Shown here: in pieces, positions 28,560 to 37,984 of the stretch
Numbering within the stretch: the stretch's first letter is position 1
Layout of the letters: each line of letters begins with the position of its first letter
Assembly: GCF_009707545.1 (NCBI RefSeq)
Contig: NZ_WLYK01000003.1
Location: 124,001-188,000, forward strand
DNA from: Nakamurella alba
GTDB lineage: Bacteria > Actinomycetota > Actinomycetes > Mycobacteriales > Nakamurellaceae
DNA: 64,000 nucleotides
Direction of reading: 5' to 3'
Program-made: the position numbers and the translations under genes
The notes under the pieces: generated by a model
Databases searched by the model: none
What the model saw: the letters and a program-made list of their open reading frames with translations, nothing else
What the model was told of the DNA's origin: nothing

Positions 28560-29873
28560 TCAGTGGGCCCCGACCAGGGCGCGGGCGGAGATCACCGGCG
28601 GGGTGCGCCCGGTGACAAGGTCCTCGAACTCACCGCGGAAGTACTTGAAGGAGGACAGGATCGGCGTCGCGGCCGCGTCGCCGAGCGCGCAGAACGACCG
28701 GCCGGCGATGTTGCCCGCGGCGTCGGCGAGGGTGTCCAGGTCCTCCATCGTCCCGGTGCCGCCGACCACCCGGCGCAGGATCTGCACCAGCCAGCCGGTG
28801 CCCTCCCGGCACGGGGTGCACTTGCCGCACGACTCGTGCTTGTAGAACTCCAGCCACTTCCAGACCGCCCACGGCACCGACACCGTCTCGTTGAAGCACA
28901 TCAGCGCCGTGGTGCCGAGCATCGAGCCGGCGGCGGCCACGTCGTCGAAGGACAGCGGCACGTCCAGGTGCTCGGCGGTGAAGATCGGCGTCGAGGAGCC
29001 GCCCGGGGTGAAGAACTTCAGCGGGATCCCGTCCAGCATCCCACCGGCGCTGGCCAGCAGTTGCCGCAGCGTGGTGCCCATCGGCGCCTCGTACTGCCCG
29101 GGCCGGGTGACGTGGCCGGACAGCGAGTAGATCTTCGGCCCGGGCGACTTCTCGGTGCCCATCGACCGGTACCAGTCCGGCCCGCCCGCGACGATCGCCG
29201 GGACTGTGGCGATGGTCTCGACGTTGTTGACCACCGTCGGGCAGGCGTACAGCCCGGCGACGGCGGGGAACGGCGGCTTCAGCCGCGGCTGGCCGCGGCG
29301 CCCCTCGAGGGAGTCCAGCAACGCCGTCTCCTCGCCGCAGATGTAGGCGCCCGCACCGGCGTGCACCACGATCTCCAGGTCGAAACCCGAACCCAGGATG
29401 TCCTTCCCGAGGAACCCGGCGGCCTTCGCCTCGTTCACCGCGGCGGTCACCCGGCGGATCGAGTGCAGCGCCTCGCCGCGGATGTAGATCGCGCAGAACG
29501 GTGCCCGGATCGCGTAGCAGGTGATGATGCAGCCCTCGATGAGCGCGTGCGGATCGGCCATCATGTACGGGATGTCCTTGCACGTCCCGGGTTCGCCCTC
29601 GTCGGCGTTGACCACCAGGTAGTGCGGCTTGCCGTCGCCCTGCGGCAGGAAGGACCACTTGAGCCCGGTCGGGAAGCCGGCCCCGCCGCGGCCGCGCAGG
29701 CCGGAGGCCTTCATCAGCTCGACCAACTGCCCGGGATCGACGGTCAGCGCGGTGCGCAGGGCGGAGTAGCCGTCCAGCTGCCGGTAGCTGTCGAGGGTCC
29801 ACGACTGCGGCGAGGACCACCGGCGGGTCAGCACCGGCGTGATCGACGCCTGCTCGGTCTCGGGTGTGCTCAT
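28560..29873 (-). CDS. nuoF: NADH-quinone oxidoreductase subunit F (NADH- and FMN-binding)
   Basis: 437 residues from the ATG at 29873 ([15 protein letters not shown]). Glycine-rich NADH/FMN sites [15 protein letters not shown] and [13 protein letters not shown] are present, and the N3 cluster motif [13 protein letters not shown] lies near the C terminus. It oxidises NADH with FMN at the tip of the peripheral arm. An upstream extension to 30104 is Arg/Thr-rich and runs over nuoE, so it is rejected. A gap of 34 bases separates it from nuoE. Confidence 0.95.
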   Translation of the reverse strand: MSTPETEQASITPVLTRRWSSPQSWTLDSYRQLDGYSALRTALTVDPGQLVELMKASGLRGRGGAGFPTGLKWSFLPQGDGKPHYLVVNADEGEPGTCKDIPYMMADPHALIEGCIITCYAIRAPFCAIYIRGEALHSIRRVTAAVNEAKAAGFLGKDILGSGFDLEIVVHAGAGAYICGEETALLDSLEGRRGQPRLKPPFPAVAGLYACPTVVNNVETIATVPAIVAGGPDWYRSMGTEKSPGPKIYSLSGHVTRPGQYEAPMGTTLRQLLASAGGMLDGIPLKFFTPGGSSTPIFTAEHLDVPLSFDDVAAAGSMLGTTALMCFNETVSVPWAVWKWLEFYKHESCGKCTPCREGTGWLVQILRRVVGGTGTMEDLDTLADAAGNIAGRSFCALGDAAATPILSSFKYFRGEFEDLVTGRTPPVISARALVGAH

Positions 29874-29907
29874 GCCGTCCCCCGGATCTCTGCGATGGCC
29901 ATGGCGG

Positions 29908-30648
29908 TCACTTCTTCTCCGGCAGCGCCGGCATGTCGTAGTGGTCCGGCATCGCCGGCGCGCTCGCGCCCGTCGCCTCGGCGATGGTGTTGCCGCGCAA
30001 CGTGTACTCGGACACCGAGTTGCCGGCGACCCGCGCGGCCTCGTCCGCCGGCACCACGCCGGCGATCTCCAGCTCGGCGGTGCGGAAGTCGGTGAGCGGG
30101 GCACCCCGGGTGGGTGCCGGCTTCTCGCCGCGCTGCAGCGCCTGCACCAGACCCAGTGCGCCGTCGGCGGTCTGCCGGTCGTAGAACTCGTAGTTCACCT
30201 GCAGCACCGGCCCGTGGTCGCAGGCGGCCAGACACTCCGCGGTCTCCAGGGTGATCGACCCGGGCTCGCCCGGCTCCCCGGCCGTCTCCTCGTGCCCGAC
30301 GCCCAGGTGGTCAGACAGGGCCGCGTAGATCTCGTCGCCGCCGAGCACCGCGCACAGCGTGTTGGTGCAGACGCTGACCAGGTGCTCGCCGCACGGCCGG
30401 CGCTTGTACATCGTGTAGAACGTGGCCACCGCGGACACCTCGGCGGCGGTGAGATCCAGCTGCCGGGCGCAGAACTCGATCCCACCCTGGGTGACGCAGC
30501 CCTCCACCGACTGCACCAGGTGCAGCAGCGGCAGCAGCGCGGACCGGCCGACCGGGTAGCGCGCCACCAGCGCGTCCGCCCGGGCCCGGGTAGTCTCGTC
30601 GAAATCCGTGGTGCCGGCGACGAACTCGGGGACGCCGATGCGGTTCAC
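29908..30648 (-). CDS. nuoE: NADH-quinone oxidoreductase subunit E
   Basis: 246 residues from the GTG at 30648, which overlaps the nuoD stop by GTGA. A thioredoxin-like [2Fe-2S] protein with the cluster N1a cysteines in CTNTLC and CLAACDHGP. It binds NuoF in the dehydrogenase module. The C-terminal 90 residues after [11 protein letters not shown] are a longer tail than in E. coli NuoE, as in other actinobacteria. Confidence 0.94.
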   Translation of the reverse strand: MNRIGVPEFVAGTTDFDETTRARADALVARYPVGRSALLPLLHLVQSVEGCVTQGGIEFCARQLDLTAAEVSAVATFYTMYKRRPCGEHLVSVCTNTLCAVLGGDEIYAALSDHLGVGHEETAGEPGEPGSITLETAECLAACDHGPVLQVNYEFYDRQTADGALGLVQALQRGEKPAPTRGAPLTDFRTAELEIAGVVPADEAARVAGNSVSEYTLRGNTIAEATGASAPAMPDHYDMPALPEKK

Positions 30649-31967
30649 CGGTCGACACCGCCCATCACCGGGTCGATGGACGCGACCGCCGCCACCACGT
30701 CGGCGATCATCGATCCCTCCGACATGGCCGGCATGGACTGCAGGTTCACGAACCCGGGGTCGCGCAGGTGGACCCGGAACGGGCGGGTGCCGCCGTCGGA
30801 CACGATGTGGCAACCCAGTTCCCCGCGAGGACTCTCGATGCCGACGTAGGCCTGGCCGGCCGGCACGTGGAACCCCTCGGTCACCAGCTTGAAGTGGTGG
30901 ATCAGCGACTCCATCGACTCGCCCATGATCTTCTTGATGTACTCGAGCGAGTTGCCCATGCCGTCGGACCCGATCGAGAGCTGCGCCGGCCAGCCGATCT
31001 TCTTGTCGGTGACCATCACCGGCCCCGGCTCGGCGAGCTTGACCACGGCCTGTTCCATGATCTTCAAGCTCTCCCAGATCTCGGCCAGCCGCAACCTGAA
31101 ACGTGCGTAGCAGTCGGCCTCGTCGGCCACCGGCACGTCGAAGTCGTACTCCTCGTAGGCGCTGTACGGCATGGTCTTGCGCAGGTCCCAGGCCAGTCCG
31201 GCGGAGCGCAGGATCGGCCCGGTGATGCCGAGCTGCATGCAGCCCTCCAGCGGCAGCACCCCGACCCCGACCAGTCGGCCCTTCCAGACCGGTTGCCCGG
31301 TCAGCAGTTTGTCGTAGTCGGGCAGCCGGGAGCGCATCACCTCGATGAACGAGGTGACCTTCTGCTCCCAGCCGTCCGGCAGCTCCTGAGCCACGCCGCC
31401 GGGGCGGATGAAGGCCATGTTCATCCGGAGCCCGGTGAGGAACTCCATCAGGTGCAGGCCCTCCTCCCGCTCCCGGAAGCCGGCCGTCATGCCGGTCAGC
31501 GCACCGAGTTCCATGCCGCCGGTCGCGAGGGCGACCAGGTGCGAGGTGATCCGGGTCAACTCCATCAGCAGCACCCGGATGTGCTGGGCCCGCCGCGGCA
31601 CCTCGATGTCCAGCAGCTTCTCGATCGCCATGCAGTAGGCGGCCTCGTTGAAGGCGGGCGAGAGGTAGTCGGCGCGGGTCACGAAGGTGACGCCCTGGGT
31701 GAAGGTCCGGAACTCGCAGGACTTCTCGATCCCGGTGTGCAGGTAGCCGATGACCGACCGGGCCTGCACCACGGTCTCGCCCTCGATCTCCAGGATCAGC
31801 CGGAGCACGCCGTGCGTCGACGGGTGCTGCGGACCCATGTTGACGATGATCCGCTCGTCGCTCTCGATGGTCTCGTCCCGCAGGCCGTCGACGAAGTCGT
31901 CCCAGTCGCCGCCGGTGACGGTGAACATCCGGCCCTCGGTGGTCCGGGTGCTGCGCGCTGTGCTCAT
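30645..31967 (-). CDS. nuoD: NADH-quinone oxidoreductase subunit D
   Basis: 440 residues from the ATG at 31967, which overlaps the nuoC stop by ATGA. The 49-kDa-type subunit with [27 protein letters not shown] and the C-terminal FVNLQSMP block. It lines the quinone pocket with NuoB. nuoC and nuoD are separate genes here, not fused as in E. coli. The length is normal for actinobacteria. Confidence 0.95.
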   Translation of the reverse strand: MSTARSTRTTEGRMFTVTGGDWDDFVDGLRDETIESDERIIVNMGPQHPSTHGVLRLILEIEGETVVQARSVIGYLHTGIEKSCEFRTFTQGVTFVTRADYLSPAFNEAAYCMAIEKLLDIEVPRRAQHIRVLLMELTRITSHLVALATGGMELGALTGMTAGFREREEGLHLMEFLTGLRMNMAFIRPGGVAQELPDGWEQKVTSFIEVMRSRLPDYDKLLTGQPVWKGRLVGVGVLPLEGCMQLGITGPILRSAGLAWDLRKTMPYSAYEEYDFDVPVADEADCYARFRLRLAEIWESLKIMEQAVVKLAEPGPVMVTDKKIGWPAQLSIGSDGMGNSLEYIKKIMGESMESLIHHFKLVTEGFHVPAGQAYVGIESPRGELGCHIVSDGGTRPFRVHLRDPGFVNLQSMPAMSEGSMIADVVAAVASIDPVMGGVDR

Positions 31968-32824
31968 GAGTAGCTCCGGCGGGTGTCGGGGGCGGCGATC
32001 TCGGCACCCTGGTACTCGACCGGGATGCCGCCGAGCGGATAGTCCTTGCGCTGCGGGTGACCCTCCCAGTCGTCCGGCATCAAGATCCGGGTCAGTCCCG
32101 GGTGACCGTCGAAGATGATGCCGAACATGTCCCAGACCTCCCGCTCGTGCCAGTCCGCGGTGGGGTAGGTCTGCACGGCGCTCGGCACGTGCGGATCCTC
32201 GACGTCCACGGCGATCTCGAGCCGCAACCGGCGCCGGTAGGTCATCGACAGCAGCTCGTAGACCACGTGCAGCCGGCGGGGCACGCCGGGCCCGTAGTCC
32301 ACCCCGGAGATCGAGGCCGCCAGCTCGAACCGCAGCGACGGGTCGTCGCGGACGATCCACAGCAGGGCGGGCAGGTGCTCGCGGGCCAGGTAGACCGTCA
32401 TCTCCCGGTGTTCCACGGTGATCTGCTCGACCGCGGTCACCGGCACCCCGGCCTCGGCCATCGCCGCGAAGAGCGCGTCGGCGACCTCGTCGAAGTAGCC
32501 GCCGAACGGCCGCTCGGCCCGGGTCGGCGTGTACGGCTCGCGGATCAGCAGGCCGTAACCGGAGGTGTCGCCGGACCCGTGCGCGCCGAACATGCCGGAA
32601 CGCTCGGTGCCGGTGACCGGCGCACCGCGGGCGGGAGTCGGCTCGTGCGTGGCGGTCTCGGCCACCGCGCTGCCGGTGCCGTCGCCCGCCTCGGCGGCGC
32701 CGGGGCCGTCGGAGGTGCCGGTCTGCACCGAGGCGGGCCGGTCGGCGGAGGACGAGGCACCGGGCGCGCCCGGCACCGTGGTCGACCCCTCGGCCTCCCC
32801 GGGGGTGCCCTTCGGCGTGGTCAC
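31964..32824 (-). CDS. nuoC: NADH-quinone oxidoreductase subunit C with an N-terminal low-complexity extension
   Basis: 286 residues from the GTG at 32824, which overlaps the nuoB stop by GTGA. The 30-kDa-type domain covers about residues 100-270, with [20 protein letters not shown] and [15 protein letters not shown]. The first roughly 95 residues are Gly/Ser/Ala/Thr/Pro-rich and look disordered. This extension occurs in several actinobacterial NuoC proteins but is long here. The four-base overlap supports the GTG; a later internal start would leave a gap. It is a structural subunit of the hydrophilic arm. Confidence 0.92.
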   Translation of the reverse strand: MTTPKGTPGEAEGSTTVPGAPGASSSADRPASVQTGTSDGPGAAEAGDGTGSAVAETATHEPTPARGAPVTGTERSGMFGAHGSGDTSGYGLLIREPYTPTRAERPFGGYFDEVADALFAAMAEAGVPVTAVEQITVEHREMTVYLAREHLPALLWIVRDDPSLRFELAASISGVDYGPGVPRRLHVVYELLSMTYRRRLRLEIAVDVEDPHVPSAVQTYPTADWHEREVWDMFGIIFDGHPGLTRILMPDDWEGHPQRKDYPLGGIPVEYQGAEIAAPDTRRSYS

Positions 32825-33441
32825 GGCCGCACCGCCTCGGCGCGGGCGGTCTGCGCGGCGAGCTCCTCGTCGGAGGGCATCGGCCGGCCGTGCAGCACCC
32901 CGTTGCGCCCGTACCGCACCGAGGAGGCGACGAGATCCGTGCGCCTGCCCTCGAACTCGGCGGCCCGGACGCTGTTGATCGGGTCGTCCATGATCTTCGC
33001 GTGCAGCTTGAGGATGGCGTCGATCAGCATCTCCGGCCGTGGCGGGCAGCCGGGCAGGTACATGTCGACCGGCACGATGTGGTCCACCCCCTGCACAACG
33101 GCGTAGTTGTTGAACATGCCGCCCGACGACGCGCAGACCCCCATCGCCAGCACCCATTTCGGCTCGGCCATCTGGTCGTAGATCTGCCGCAGCACCGGCG
33201 CCATCTTCTGCGTCACCCGGCCCGCGACGATCATCAGGTCGGCCTGCCGCGGCGAGGCGCGGAACACCTCCATGCCGAACCGGCCCAGGTCGTAGCGCGG
33301 CGCGCCGGTCGTCATCATCTCGATGGCGCAGCACGCCAACCCGAACGTCGCCGGGAACAGCGACGCCTTCCGGGTCCAGTTGACCAGCTTCTCCACGCTG
33401 GTCAGCAGGATCCCGTTGGGCAGTTTCTCCTCCAGACCCAC
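32821..33441 (-). CDS. nuoB: NADH-quinone oxidoreductase subunit B (cluster N2)
   Basis: 206 residues from a GTG preceded by AAGGAG. Cluster N2 ligands are visible in [16 protein letters not shown] and [11 protein letters not shown]2 passes electrons to the quinone at the NuoB-NuoD interface. It follows nuoA with a 64-base gap and overlaps nuoC by four bases. Length and start match the family. Confidence 0.96.
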   Translation of the reverse strand: MGLEEKLPNGILLTSVEKLVNWTRKASLFPATFGLACCAIEMMTTGAPRYDLGRFGMEVFRASPRQADLMIVAGRVTQKMAPVLRQIYDQMAEPKWVLAMGVCASSGGMFNNYAVVQGVDHIVPVDMYLPGCPPRPEMLIDAILKLHAKIMDDPINSVRAAEFEGRRTDLVASSVRYGRNGVLHGRPMPSDEELAAQTARAEAVRP

Positions 33442-33505
33442 GGCGGTGACTCCTTTCCCGGAGGAAGTCCGGGTGTCCGGCGGCGGCCGGCACCCGTCGG
33501 TACGG

Positions 33506-33871
33506 TCAATCCCAGTCGAGACCCCCGCGCCGCCAGACGTAGGCGTACGCGACGAACACGGTGCCGATGAACAGGCCCATCTCGATCAGGCCGAACACCC
33601 CGAGCGGCACGGCGGACTGCGCCCAGGGGTAGAGGAAGATGATCTCGATGTCGAAGATGATGAACAGCATGGCCGTCAGGTAGAACTTCACCGGGAAACG
33701 GCCGGCCGTCGACGGTGGCAGCGGTGTCGGCTCGATGCCGCACTCGTAGGCGTCCAGCTTCGCGCGGTTGTACCGGCGCGGGCCGACCAGGTCGGTGAGC
33801 ACCGTCGCGTTGGTCACGGCGAAGCCGCCCGCCACGATGAGCAGGATCACGATCGGCAGATATTCACTCAC
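33506..33871 (-). CDS. nuoA: NADH-quinone oxidoreductase subunit A
   Basis: 121 residues from the GTG at 33871, which is preceded by GAAGGAGAG at good spacing; an upstream in-frame codon at 33904 lacks a site. Three membrane segments with the conserved YECGIEP and [20 protein letters not shown] (20 residues) blocks. First gene of the nuoA-N operon. Upstream lie two palindromic sequences and the 3' end of menJ. Confidence 0.95.
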   Translation of the reverse strand: MSEYLPIVILLIVAGGFAVTNATVLTDLVGPRRYNRAKLDAYECGIEPTPLPPSTAGRFPVKFYLTAMLFIIFDIEIIFLYPWAQSAVPLGVFGLIEMGLFIGTVFVAYAYVWRRGGLDWD

Positions 33872-33914
33872 CGTCGACTCTCCTTCTGCGCCATTGCAAA
33901 TCACGGAGCACTAC

Positions 33915-33936
33915 GGTCCGCGGACCTCTCGGACCG
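33915..33936. promoter_or_regulatory. Palindromic sequence upstream of nuoA
   Basis: GGTCCGCGGACC at 33915-33926 is a perfect 12-bp palindrome, and CGGACCG follows at 33930-33936 as an extra half. It lies 44-65 bases upstream of the nuoA start. It may be an operator or part of a structured leader; nothing distinguishes these. Confidence 0.3.
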
Positions 33937-33953
33937 CGGGTGACGAACCACGC

Positions 33954-33975
33954 CACGGCGCGTCGTCGCGCCGTG
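33954..33975. terminator. Hairpin between menJ and nuoA
   Basis: CACGGCGCG (33954-33962) and CGCGCCGTG (33967-33975) make a perfect 9-bp GC-rich stem with a TCGT loop. It lies 91 bases after the menJ stop, so it probably ends the menJ transcript and separates it from nuo. Confidence 0.5.
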
Positions 33976-34005
33976 ACCCCACTGCTGGTGGTGCCGGGTA
34001 CTGCC

Positions 34006-34057
34006 TTCTACTGCGGGCACTGCTTCTACTGCGGTACTGCTTCCACTGCGGTGCTGC
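34006..34057. repeat. Three tandem 17-18-bp units downstream of menJ
   Basis: TTCTACTGCGGGCACTGC, TTCTACTGCGGTACTGC and TTCCACTGCGGTGCTGC follow each other directly at 34006, 34024 and 34041. They lie 9 bases beyond the menJ stop, in the gap before nuoA. I see no coding role. Confidence 0.7.
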
Positions 34058-34065
34058 GGGTGGTA

Positions 34066-35364
34066 CTAGACGCTGGGTGCCAGGGAGTTCAGGGTGCGGA
34101 CCACCTTGTCCGCCCAGTCGCCGTCGCGTCCGTCGTAGAGGCCGGCCAGCAGTTTGAGCACCAGGTACATCAGGTGCTTGCGCGGCAGCCCGAGCCGGGT
34201 GGCGGTCTTCATGATCGCCGGCTTGCCGATCAGCGTGGAGAAGATCCCGCCGAGTCGGTAGTACGAGCCCAGGTGCTCCTTCATCGCCGCCGAGTAGCCC
34301 TCGAGCGCGGCCTCCCGGCTCGGTCCCTCCGGCCGGCCGAGCGCCTGCAGCACGGACTCGGCGGCCAGTGCCGCCGACTCCATCGCATAGGCGATGCCCT
34401 CGCCGTTGAACGGGTTGACCGCGCCGGCCGAGTCGCCGAGCAGCACGAGACCCCGTCCGTAGTGCGGGGTCCGGTTGAAACCCATCGGCAGGCCGGCACC
34501 GCCGACCGGACCGATCGCCTGCGCCTCGCGCAGCCCCCACTCCTCCGGGGTGCCGTCCAGCCAGGTGCGCAGCAATTTGCGGTAGTCGGTGCGCCCGAAT
34601 GCCTTCGACGAGTTGAGCATGCCGAGGCCGACGTTCACCGTGCCGTCGCCGAGCCCGAAGATCCAGCCGTAGCCGGGCAGCAGCTTCGGGTCGCGCGGGT
34701 CGCTGCGGTCCCACAGCTCCAGGTGCGACTCGAGGAAGTCGTCGTGGGTGCGCGCCGGGCTGGCGTAGTACTGCCGCACCGCGACGCCCAGCGGCCGCTT
34801 CTCGTTCTTGCCGATGCCCATCGCCAGCGCCAGCCGGGCGGACACGCCGTCGGCCGACAGCACCAGCGGCGCCCGGAAGGTGCGCGGGCCGGCCTCGGTC
34901 TTGGCGGTGACACCGATGATACGGCCGGACTTCTCGTCGACCACCGGCCCGGTGACGGAGGTGCCCTGGTGCAGCCGGGCGCCGGACTTCACGGCCAGGT
35001 CGGCCAGCATCTGGTCGAAGTCGCGCCGGGTGCGGACCAGCCCGAAGTCCGGGAAGTCCTGCAGCGTGGGCCAGTCCAGCTCGATCGACCGGCCGCCGCC
35101 GACGACCCGCAGGCCGCGGTTGCGCAACCAGTCGTCGCCGGAGACGTCGATACCGAGGGCGAGCACCTGCTTGACCCCACGCGGGGTGAGGCCGTCACCG
35201 CACACCTTGTCCCGCGGGAAGGTCGACTTCTCCAGCAGCAGCACGTCGACCCCGGACCGGGCCAGGTAGGTCGCAGCCGTCGCGCCCGCAGGACCGGCAC
35301 CGACGACGATCACGTCGGCGGCGGAATCGGGATGGCCTCCCGATGCGGCTCCTGCTGCGGTCAC
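34066..35364 (-). CDS. menJ: Menaquinone reductase (geranylgeranyl reductase family)
   Basis: 432 residues from a GTG preceded by AAGGGAG. An N-terminal FAD site (VIVVGAGPAGATAATYLARS, 20 residues), DKVCGDGLTPRG and a second FAD block GDSAGAVNPFNGEGIAYAMES place it in the geranylgeranyl reductase family. Rv0561c (MenJ) of M. tuberculosis saturates one isoprene unit of the menaquinone side chain, and the same neighbourhood (menG, polyprenyl synthase, nuo) supports that role here rather than chlorophyll or archaeal lipid metabolism. It would act at the membrane face on menaquinone. It is transcribed in the same direction as menG but has its own upstream region with operator-like repeats. Confidence 0.88.
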   Translation of the reverse strand: MTAAGAASGGHPDSAADVIVVGAGPAGATAATYLARSGVDVLLLEKSTFPRDKVCGDGLTPRGVKQVLALGIDVSGDDWLRNRGLRVVGGGRSIELDWPTLQDFPDFGLVRTRRDFDQMLADLAVKSGARLHQGTSVTGPVVDEKSGRIIGVTAKTEAGPRTFRAPLVLSADGVSARLALAMGIGKNEKRPLGVAVRQYYASPARTHDDFLESHLELWDRSDPRDPKLLPGYGWIFGLGDGTVNVGLGMLNSSKAFGRTDYRKLLRTWLDGTPEEWGLREAQAIGPVGGAGLPMGFNRTPHYGRGLVLLGDSAGAVNPFNGEGIAYAMESAALAAESVLQALGRPEGPSREAALEGYSAAMKEHLGSYYRLGGIFSTLIGKPAIMKTATRLGLPRKHLMYLVLKLLAGLYDGRDGDWADKVVRTLNSLAPSV

Positions 35365-35445
35365 TGCTGCAACTCCCTTCCCGTTCCTGCGGCGTCCGGT
35401 CCCTCCGGCGGCGGCGGTTCCGACCGAGGGCCCGGGAACGAGATT

Positions 35446-35459
35446 GTGAATCCGTTCAC
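35446..35459. promoter_or_regulatory. Inverted repeat GTGAATCCGTTCAC upstream of menJ
   Basis: The arms GTGAA and TTCAC with a four-base centre form a 14-bp operator-like site. It lies 17-30 bases downstream of a possible -10 (TACACT) and about 82 bases before the menJ start. Its position would suit a repressor site, but no regulator is known. Confidence 0.35.
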
Positions 35460-35475
35460 TAAGTGGCGTAGGCCC

Positions 35476-35506
35476 AGTGTAAGACCGATCACAAGATCAC
35501 TTGCAA
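35476..35506 (-). promoter_or_regulatory. Possible menJ promoter with a GTGATC direct repeat
   Basis: On the minus strand TTGCAA is followed after 19 bases by TACACT (35476-35481). Two direct GTGATC copies separated by TT (35487-35500) lie between the two hexamers. The spacing is longer than ideal, which could point to an activator bound at the repeat. Confidence 0.35.
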
Positions 35507-35520
35507 CCCGGGGGGTCGTG

Positions 35521-36213
35521 TCATGCGGCGGACCTGATCGCCCGGTGCAGGGCGACCACGCCGAAGGTCATGTTGCGCCAGGCCACGTCCGTCCAGCCCT
35601 GTCCGGAGATGATCCCGGCCAGCGTCGGCTGGTCCGGCCAGGCGTTGATGGTCTCGCCGAGATACGTGTAGGCGTCCGGGTTCGAGGAGAACCGGCGGGC
35701 GATCCGCGGGATCACGTGCTTGAGGTAGCCGCGGTAGACCCAGCGGATCGGCGCCGGGCGGGCCCGGGAGAACTCGCAGATGAGCAGCACACCGCCGGGC
35801 CGGGTGACCCGGGCGAACTCGGCGACCGCGGCGGCCGGGTCCTCGACGTTGCGCAGCCCGAAGGAGATGGTGACCGCGTCGAAGGAGGCATCGGCGAACG
35901 GCAGCCGCAGCGCGTCCCCGGCCACCTTCGGCACCGTCCGCCGCTTGCCGGCCTGCAGCATGCCGAGCGAGAAGTCGCAGGCCACCGCCCAGGCGCCGGT
36001 CTGCGCGATCTGCTCGGTGGACACCGCGGTGCCGGCGGCGACGTCGAGCACCTTGCTGCCCGGCCCGATGTCCAGCGCGCGCACGCTGTGCCGACGCCAG
36101 CGCCGGTCCTGGAACCCGGACAGCAGCGTGTTGGTGCGGTCGTAGCGACCGGCCACGTCGTCGAACATGGCGGCGACCTGGCGCGGGTTCTTCTCCAGCC
36201 CGGCGCGTCCCAT
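35521..36213 (-). CDS. menG: Demethylmenaquinone methyltransferase
   Basis: 230 residues from the ATG at 36213. A class I SAM-dependent methyltransferase of the UbiE/MenG family with [17 protein letters not shown] as the SAM motif I and [20 protein letters not shown] and LRNVEDP as the further family signatures. It performs the last methylation of menaquinone synthesis at the membrane surface. The gene in M. tuberculosis is Rv0558. TAGGCT eight bases before the ATG suggests a nearly leaderless mRNA. Longer upstream readings lack support. An inositol-phosphatase-like gene is divergent. Confidence 0.92.
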   Translation of the reverse strand: MGRAGLEKNPRQVAAMFDDVAGRYDRTNTLLSGFQDRRWRRHSVRALDIGPGSKVLDVAAGTAVSTEQIAQTGAWAVACDFSLGMLQAGKRRTVPKVAGDALRLPFADASFDAVTISFGLRNVEDPAAAVAEFARVTRPGGVLLICEFSRARPAPIRWVYRGYLKHVIPRIARRFSSNPDAYTYLGETINAWPDQPTLAGIISGQGWTDVAWRNMTFGVVALHRAIRSAA

Positions 36214-36221
36214 GGTCGATG

Positions 36222-36227
36222 AGCCTA
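36222..36227 (-). promoter_or_regulatory. -10 hexamer TAGGCT of menG, near-leaderless
   Basis: Eight bases separate TAGGCT from the menG ATG, which leaves a 5' UTR of at most one or two bases. Confidence 0.45.
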
Positions 36228-36285
36228 GTGCGCCCGGGCGGTGTCGCCGCCCCGTCGTTCCGGGGTGCGGCGGGCCGGGCGTCCT

Positions 36286-36330
36286 GCACGCACGGCATGT
36301 GACCTTCCCATCACGCACGGTGCCGTGCGT
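36286..36330. promoter_or_regulatory. Repeated GCACGCACGG sites in the menG/inositol-phosphatase divergent region
   Basis: GCACGCACGG at 36286-36295 recurs as CACGCACGG at 36312-36320, and CCGTGCGT at 36323-36330 completes an inverted pair. A second pair, GTCACC/GGTGAC, lies at 36341-36356. These may bind a regulator of one or both divergent genes. Confidence 0.3.
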
Positions 36331-36390
36331 GCACCGCGGGGTCACCTGCGGGTGACCTCCCCGACACCGGGCCCTGGCACTGTGGAGGGC

Positions 36391-37233
36391 ATGGCTCTCC
36401 CTCTCGCCGGGCGCATCGGACCCGGGACCGTTTCCGCCGCTCTCGAGGTTGCGGGCCGCCTGGCCTCCGACGCCACCGAGGTGATCACGGCGACGGCCGG
36501 GCGGCAGGCCGCCCCCGACGCGAAGGCCAACCCGTTCGACTGGGTCACCGAGACGGACCGGACCCTGGAGCGGCACACCCGGCGGGTGCTGGAGGCCGCG
36601 TTCCCCGGAGTCCCGGTGCTCGGCGAGGAGTACGGCGGCGCGGAGCACGGCCTGCCCGGCGAACCCGGCGGACCGGAGCTGCTGTGGATCGTCGACCCGG
36701 TGGACGGCACCGCGAACTACGTCGCCGGTCTGCGCTGGTGCTGCTACTCACTCGGGCTGGTCGACGCCCAGGGACCGCTGGTCGGGGTGATCGCCGATCC
36801 GTACCGGGGGGTGGTGTTCTCCGGTGCGCGGGACCGCGGTCTGTTCGCCGACGGCCGGCCGATGGCCCCGCCGGCCGCCCCGGCCGACGGCACCCTCGCC
36901 GGGTCGCTGATCTTCACCGAGCCCGGGCGTCCCGGCACCCGGCCCGAGCTCGCGGCCCTCACCCACGGCGCCCGCGCCCACCACGCCGGCGTCCGGCACC
37001 TCGGGTCGTCCGCGCTCGCCCTGGCGCAGGTGCCGTTGGGCCATGCCACCGCCGCGGTGCTGCCGCAGAGCGGCTACCACTCCTGGGACGTCGCCGGCGC
37101 GCTCGCACTGGCGGTCGCGGCCGGACTGGCGGTCACCGACCTCGACGGCCGCCCCTCGGCGCTGCCGCTGGACGGTGTCGTCGTTGCCGTGCCGGCCGTG
37201 CTGGACGAGGTGCTCGCCCTGATCAACGGCTGA
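36391..37233 (+). CDS. Inositol monophosphatase family protein
   Basis: 280 residues from an ATG preceded by TGGAGGG. The family's metal-binding motifs are visible: GEEYGG (Glu ligand), [16 protein letters not shown] (DPxDGT) and [15 protein letters not shown] near the C terminus. These Mg-dependent, Li-sensitive phosphatases hydrolyse inositol 1-phosphate, and other members act on fructose bisphosphate, histidinol phosphate or PAP. Inositol monophosphatase is plausible in actinobacteria, which make phosphatidylinositol and mycothiol, but sequence alone does not fix the substrate. It is divergent from menG. Confidence 0.87.
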   Translation: MALPLAGRIGPGTVSAALEVAGRLASDATEVITATAGRQAAPDAKANPFDWVTETDRTLERHTRRVLEAAFPGVPVLGEEYGGAEHGLPGEPGGPELLWIVDPVDGTANYVAGLRWCCYSLGLVDAQGPLVGVIADPYRGVVFSGARDRGLFADGRPMAPPAAPADGTLAGSLIFTEPGRPGTRPELAALTHGARAHHAGVRHLGSSALALAQVPLGHATAAVLPQSGYHSWDVAGALALAVAAGLAVTDLDGRPSALPLDGVVVAVPAVLDEVLALING

Positions 37234-37319
37234 TCCTCCGGGTTCACCGGACCGGGCCGGCGCCCGCCGGGCCGCGAGTGCGGAGAGCACCGCCCGCCGC
37301 GCCGACGCGGTCGGCCGCA

Positions 37320-37862
37320 TCACCGCTCGGTGGGCCGGGCCCCTGACAGGTCGGCCTCCGTCGCGACCCTCCGGTCCGCCGGGTCCGGATCGGTGGTGCC
37401 CGCCTCGCCCTCGTCGGCGGCGTCCGCTGCCACGGGCCGGCGGCGACGCAGCAGCCACCAGAGGATTCCCCCGATCACCCAGGTCAGCGCCACGGTGAGG
37501 GCGATCGGCAGGTCGGCGACGGACGCGGTCCGGCCGGCCACCCGGGCGATCGTCGGGTCCTCCAGCGAGTACTCGACGAGGAACTGCTGGCCGACCGAGA
37601 GCAGTCCGGGGTAGAGCACGCCGCCCGGCGGCCGGATCGTCTGGCCGGTGGCGTCGACGAACTCGATGCCGGTCCGCAGCGGCGAGACCGACAGCACGGT
37701 GGCGGTGGCCACGCCAGGGTCCGACTCGATCTGTGCGTCGTCCAGCCGCAGCGCGATGAACAGCACCAGACACATCACGGTGATCGCCCCGACCATCAGG
37801 ATCAGCACCCCGGAGACGATCCGGCGGCTCCGGGGCAGCGGTCGCCCGGTGGGTGTCGGCAC
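37320..37862 (-). CDS. DUF3592 domain membrane protein
   Basis: 180 residues if it starts at the GTG at 37862; a GTG at 37934 would add 24 basic residues but leave only 50 bases to the divergent menF. Neither has a clear ribosome binding site. It has two membrane segments (about residues 20-42 and 118-138) flanking an extracytoplasmic DUF3592 domain, and a charged C-terminal tail of about 40 residues. A comparable membrane gene (Rv0556) lies in the men region of M. tuberculosis. The function is not known. Confidence 0.72.
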   Translation of the reverse strand: MPTPTGRPLPRSRRIVSGVLILMVGAITVMCLVLFIALRLDDAQIESDPGVATATVLSVSPLRTGIEFVDATGQTIRPPGGVLYPGLLSVGQQFLVEYSLEDPTIARVAGRTASVADLPIALTVALTWVIGGILWWLLRRRRPVAADAADEGEAGTTDPDPADRRVATEADLSGARPTER

Positions 37863-37984
37863 GGGTCGGGAGTCTATGCGGCGGACGCGGGCGCGGCCCG
37901 GGTCGCTCCGGGCGCCGGGGTTGACAAACGCCACTCCCCGACCGGCCGGAGGTCGCCGCCCGCGCGATTACCCTGGATCGCATC

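Noticed and set aside
28560-30104. Extended nuoF start at 30104
   Set aside because: The extra 77 residues are Arg/Thr-rich and overlap nuoE; MSTPETEQ at 29873 is the plausible start.
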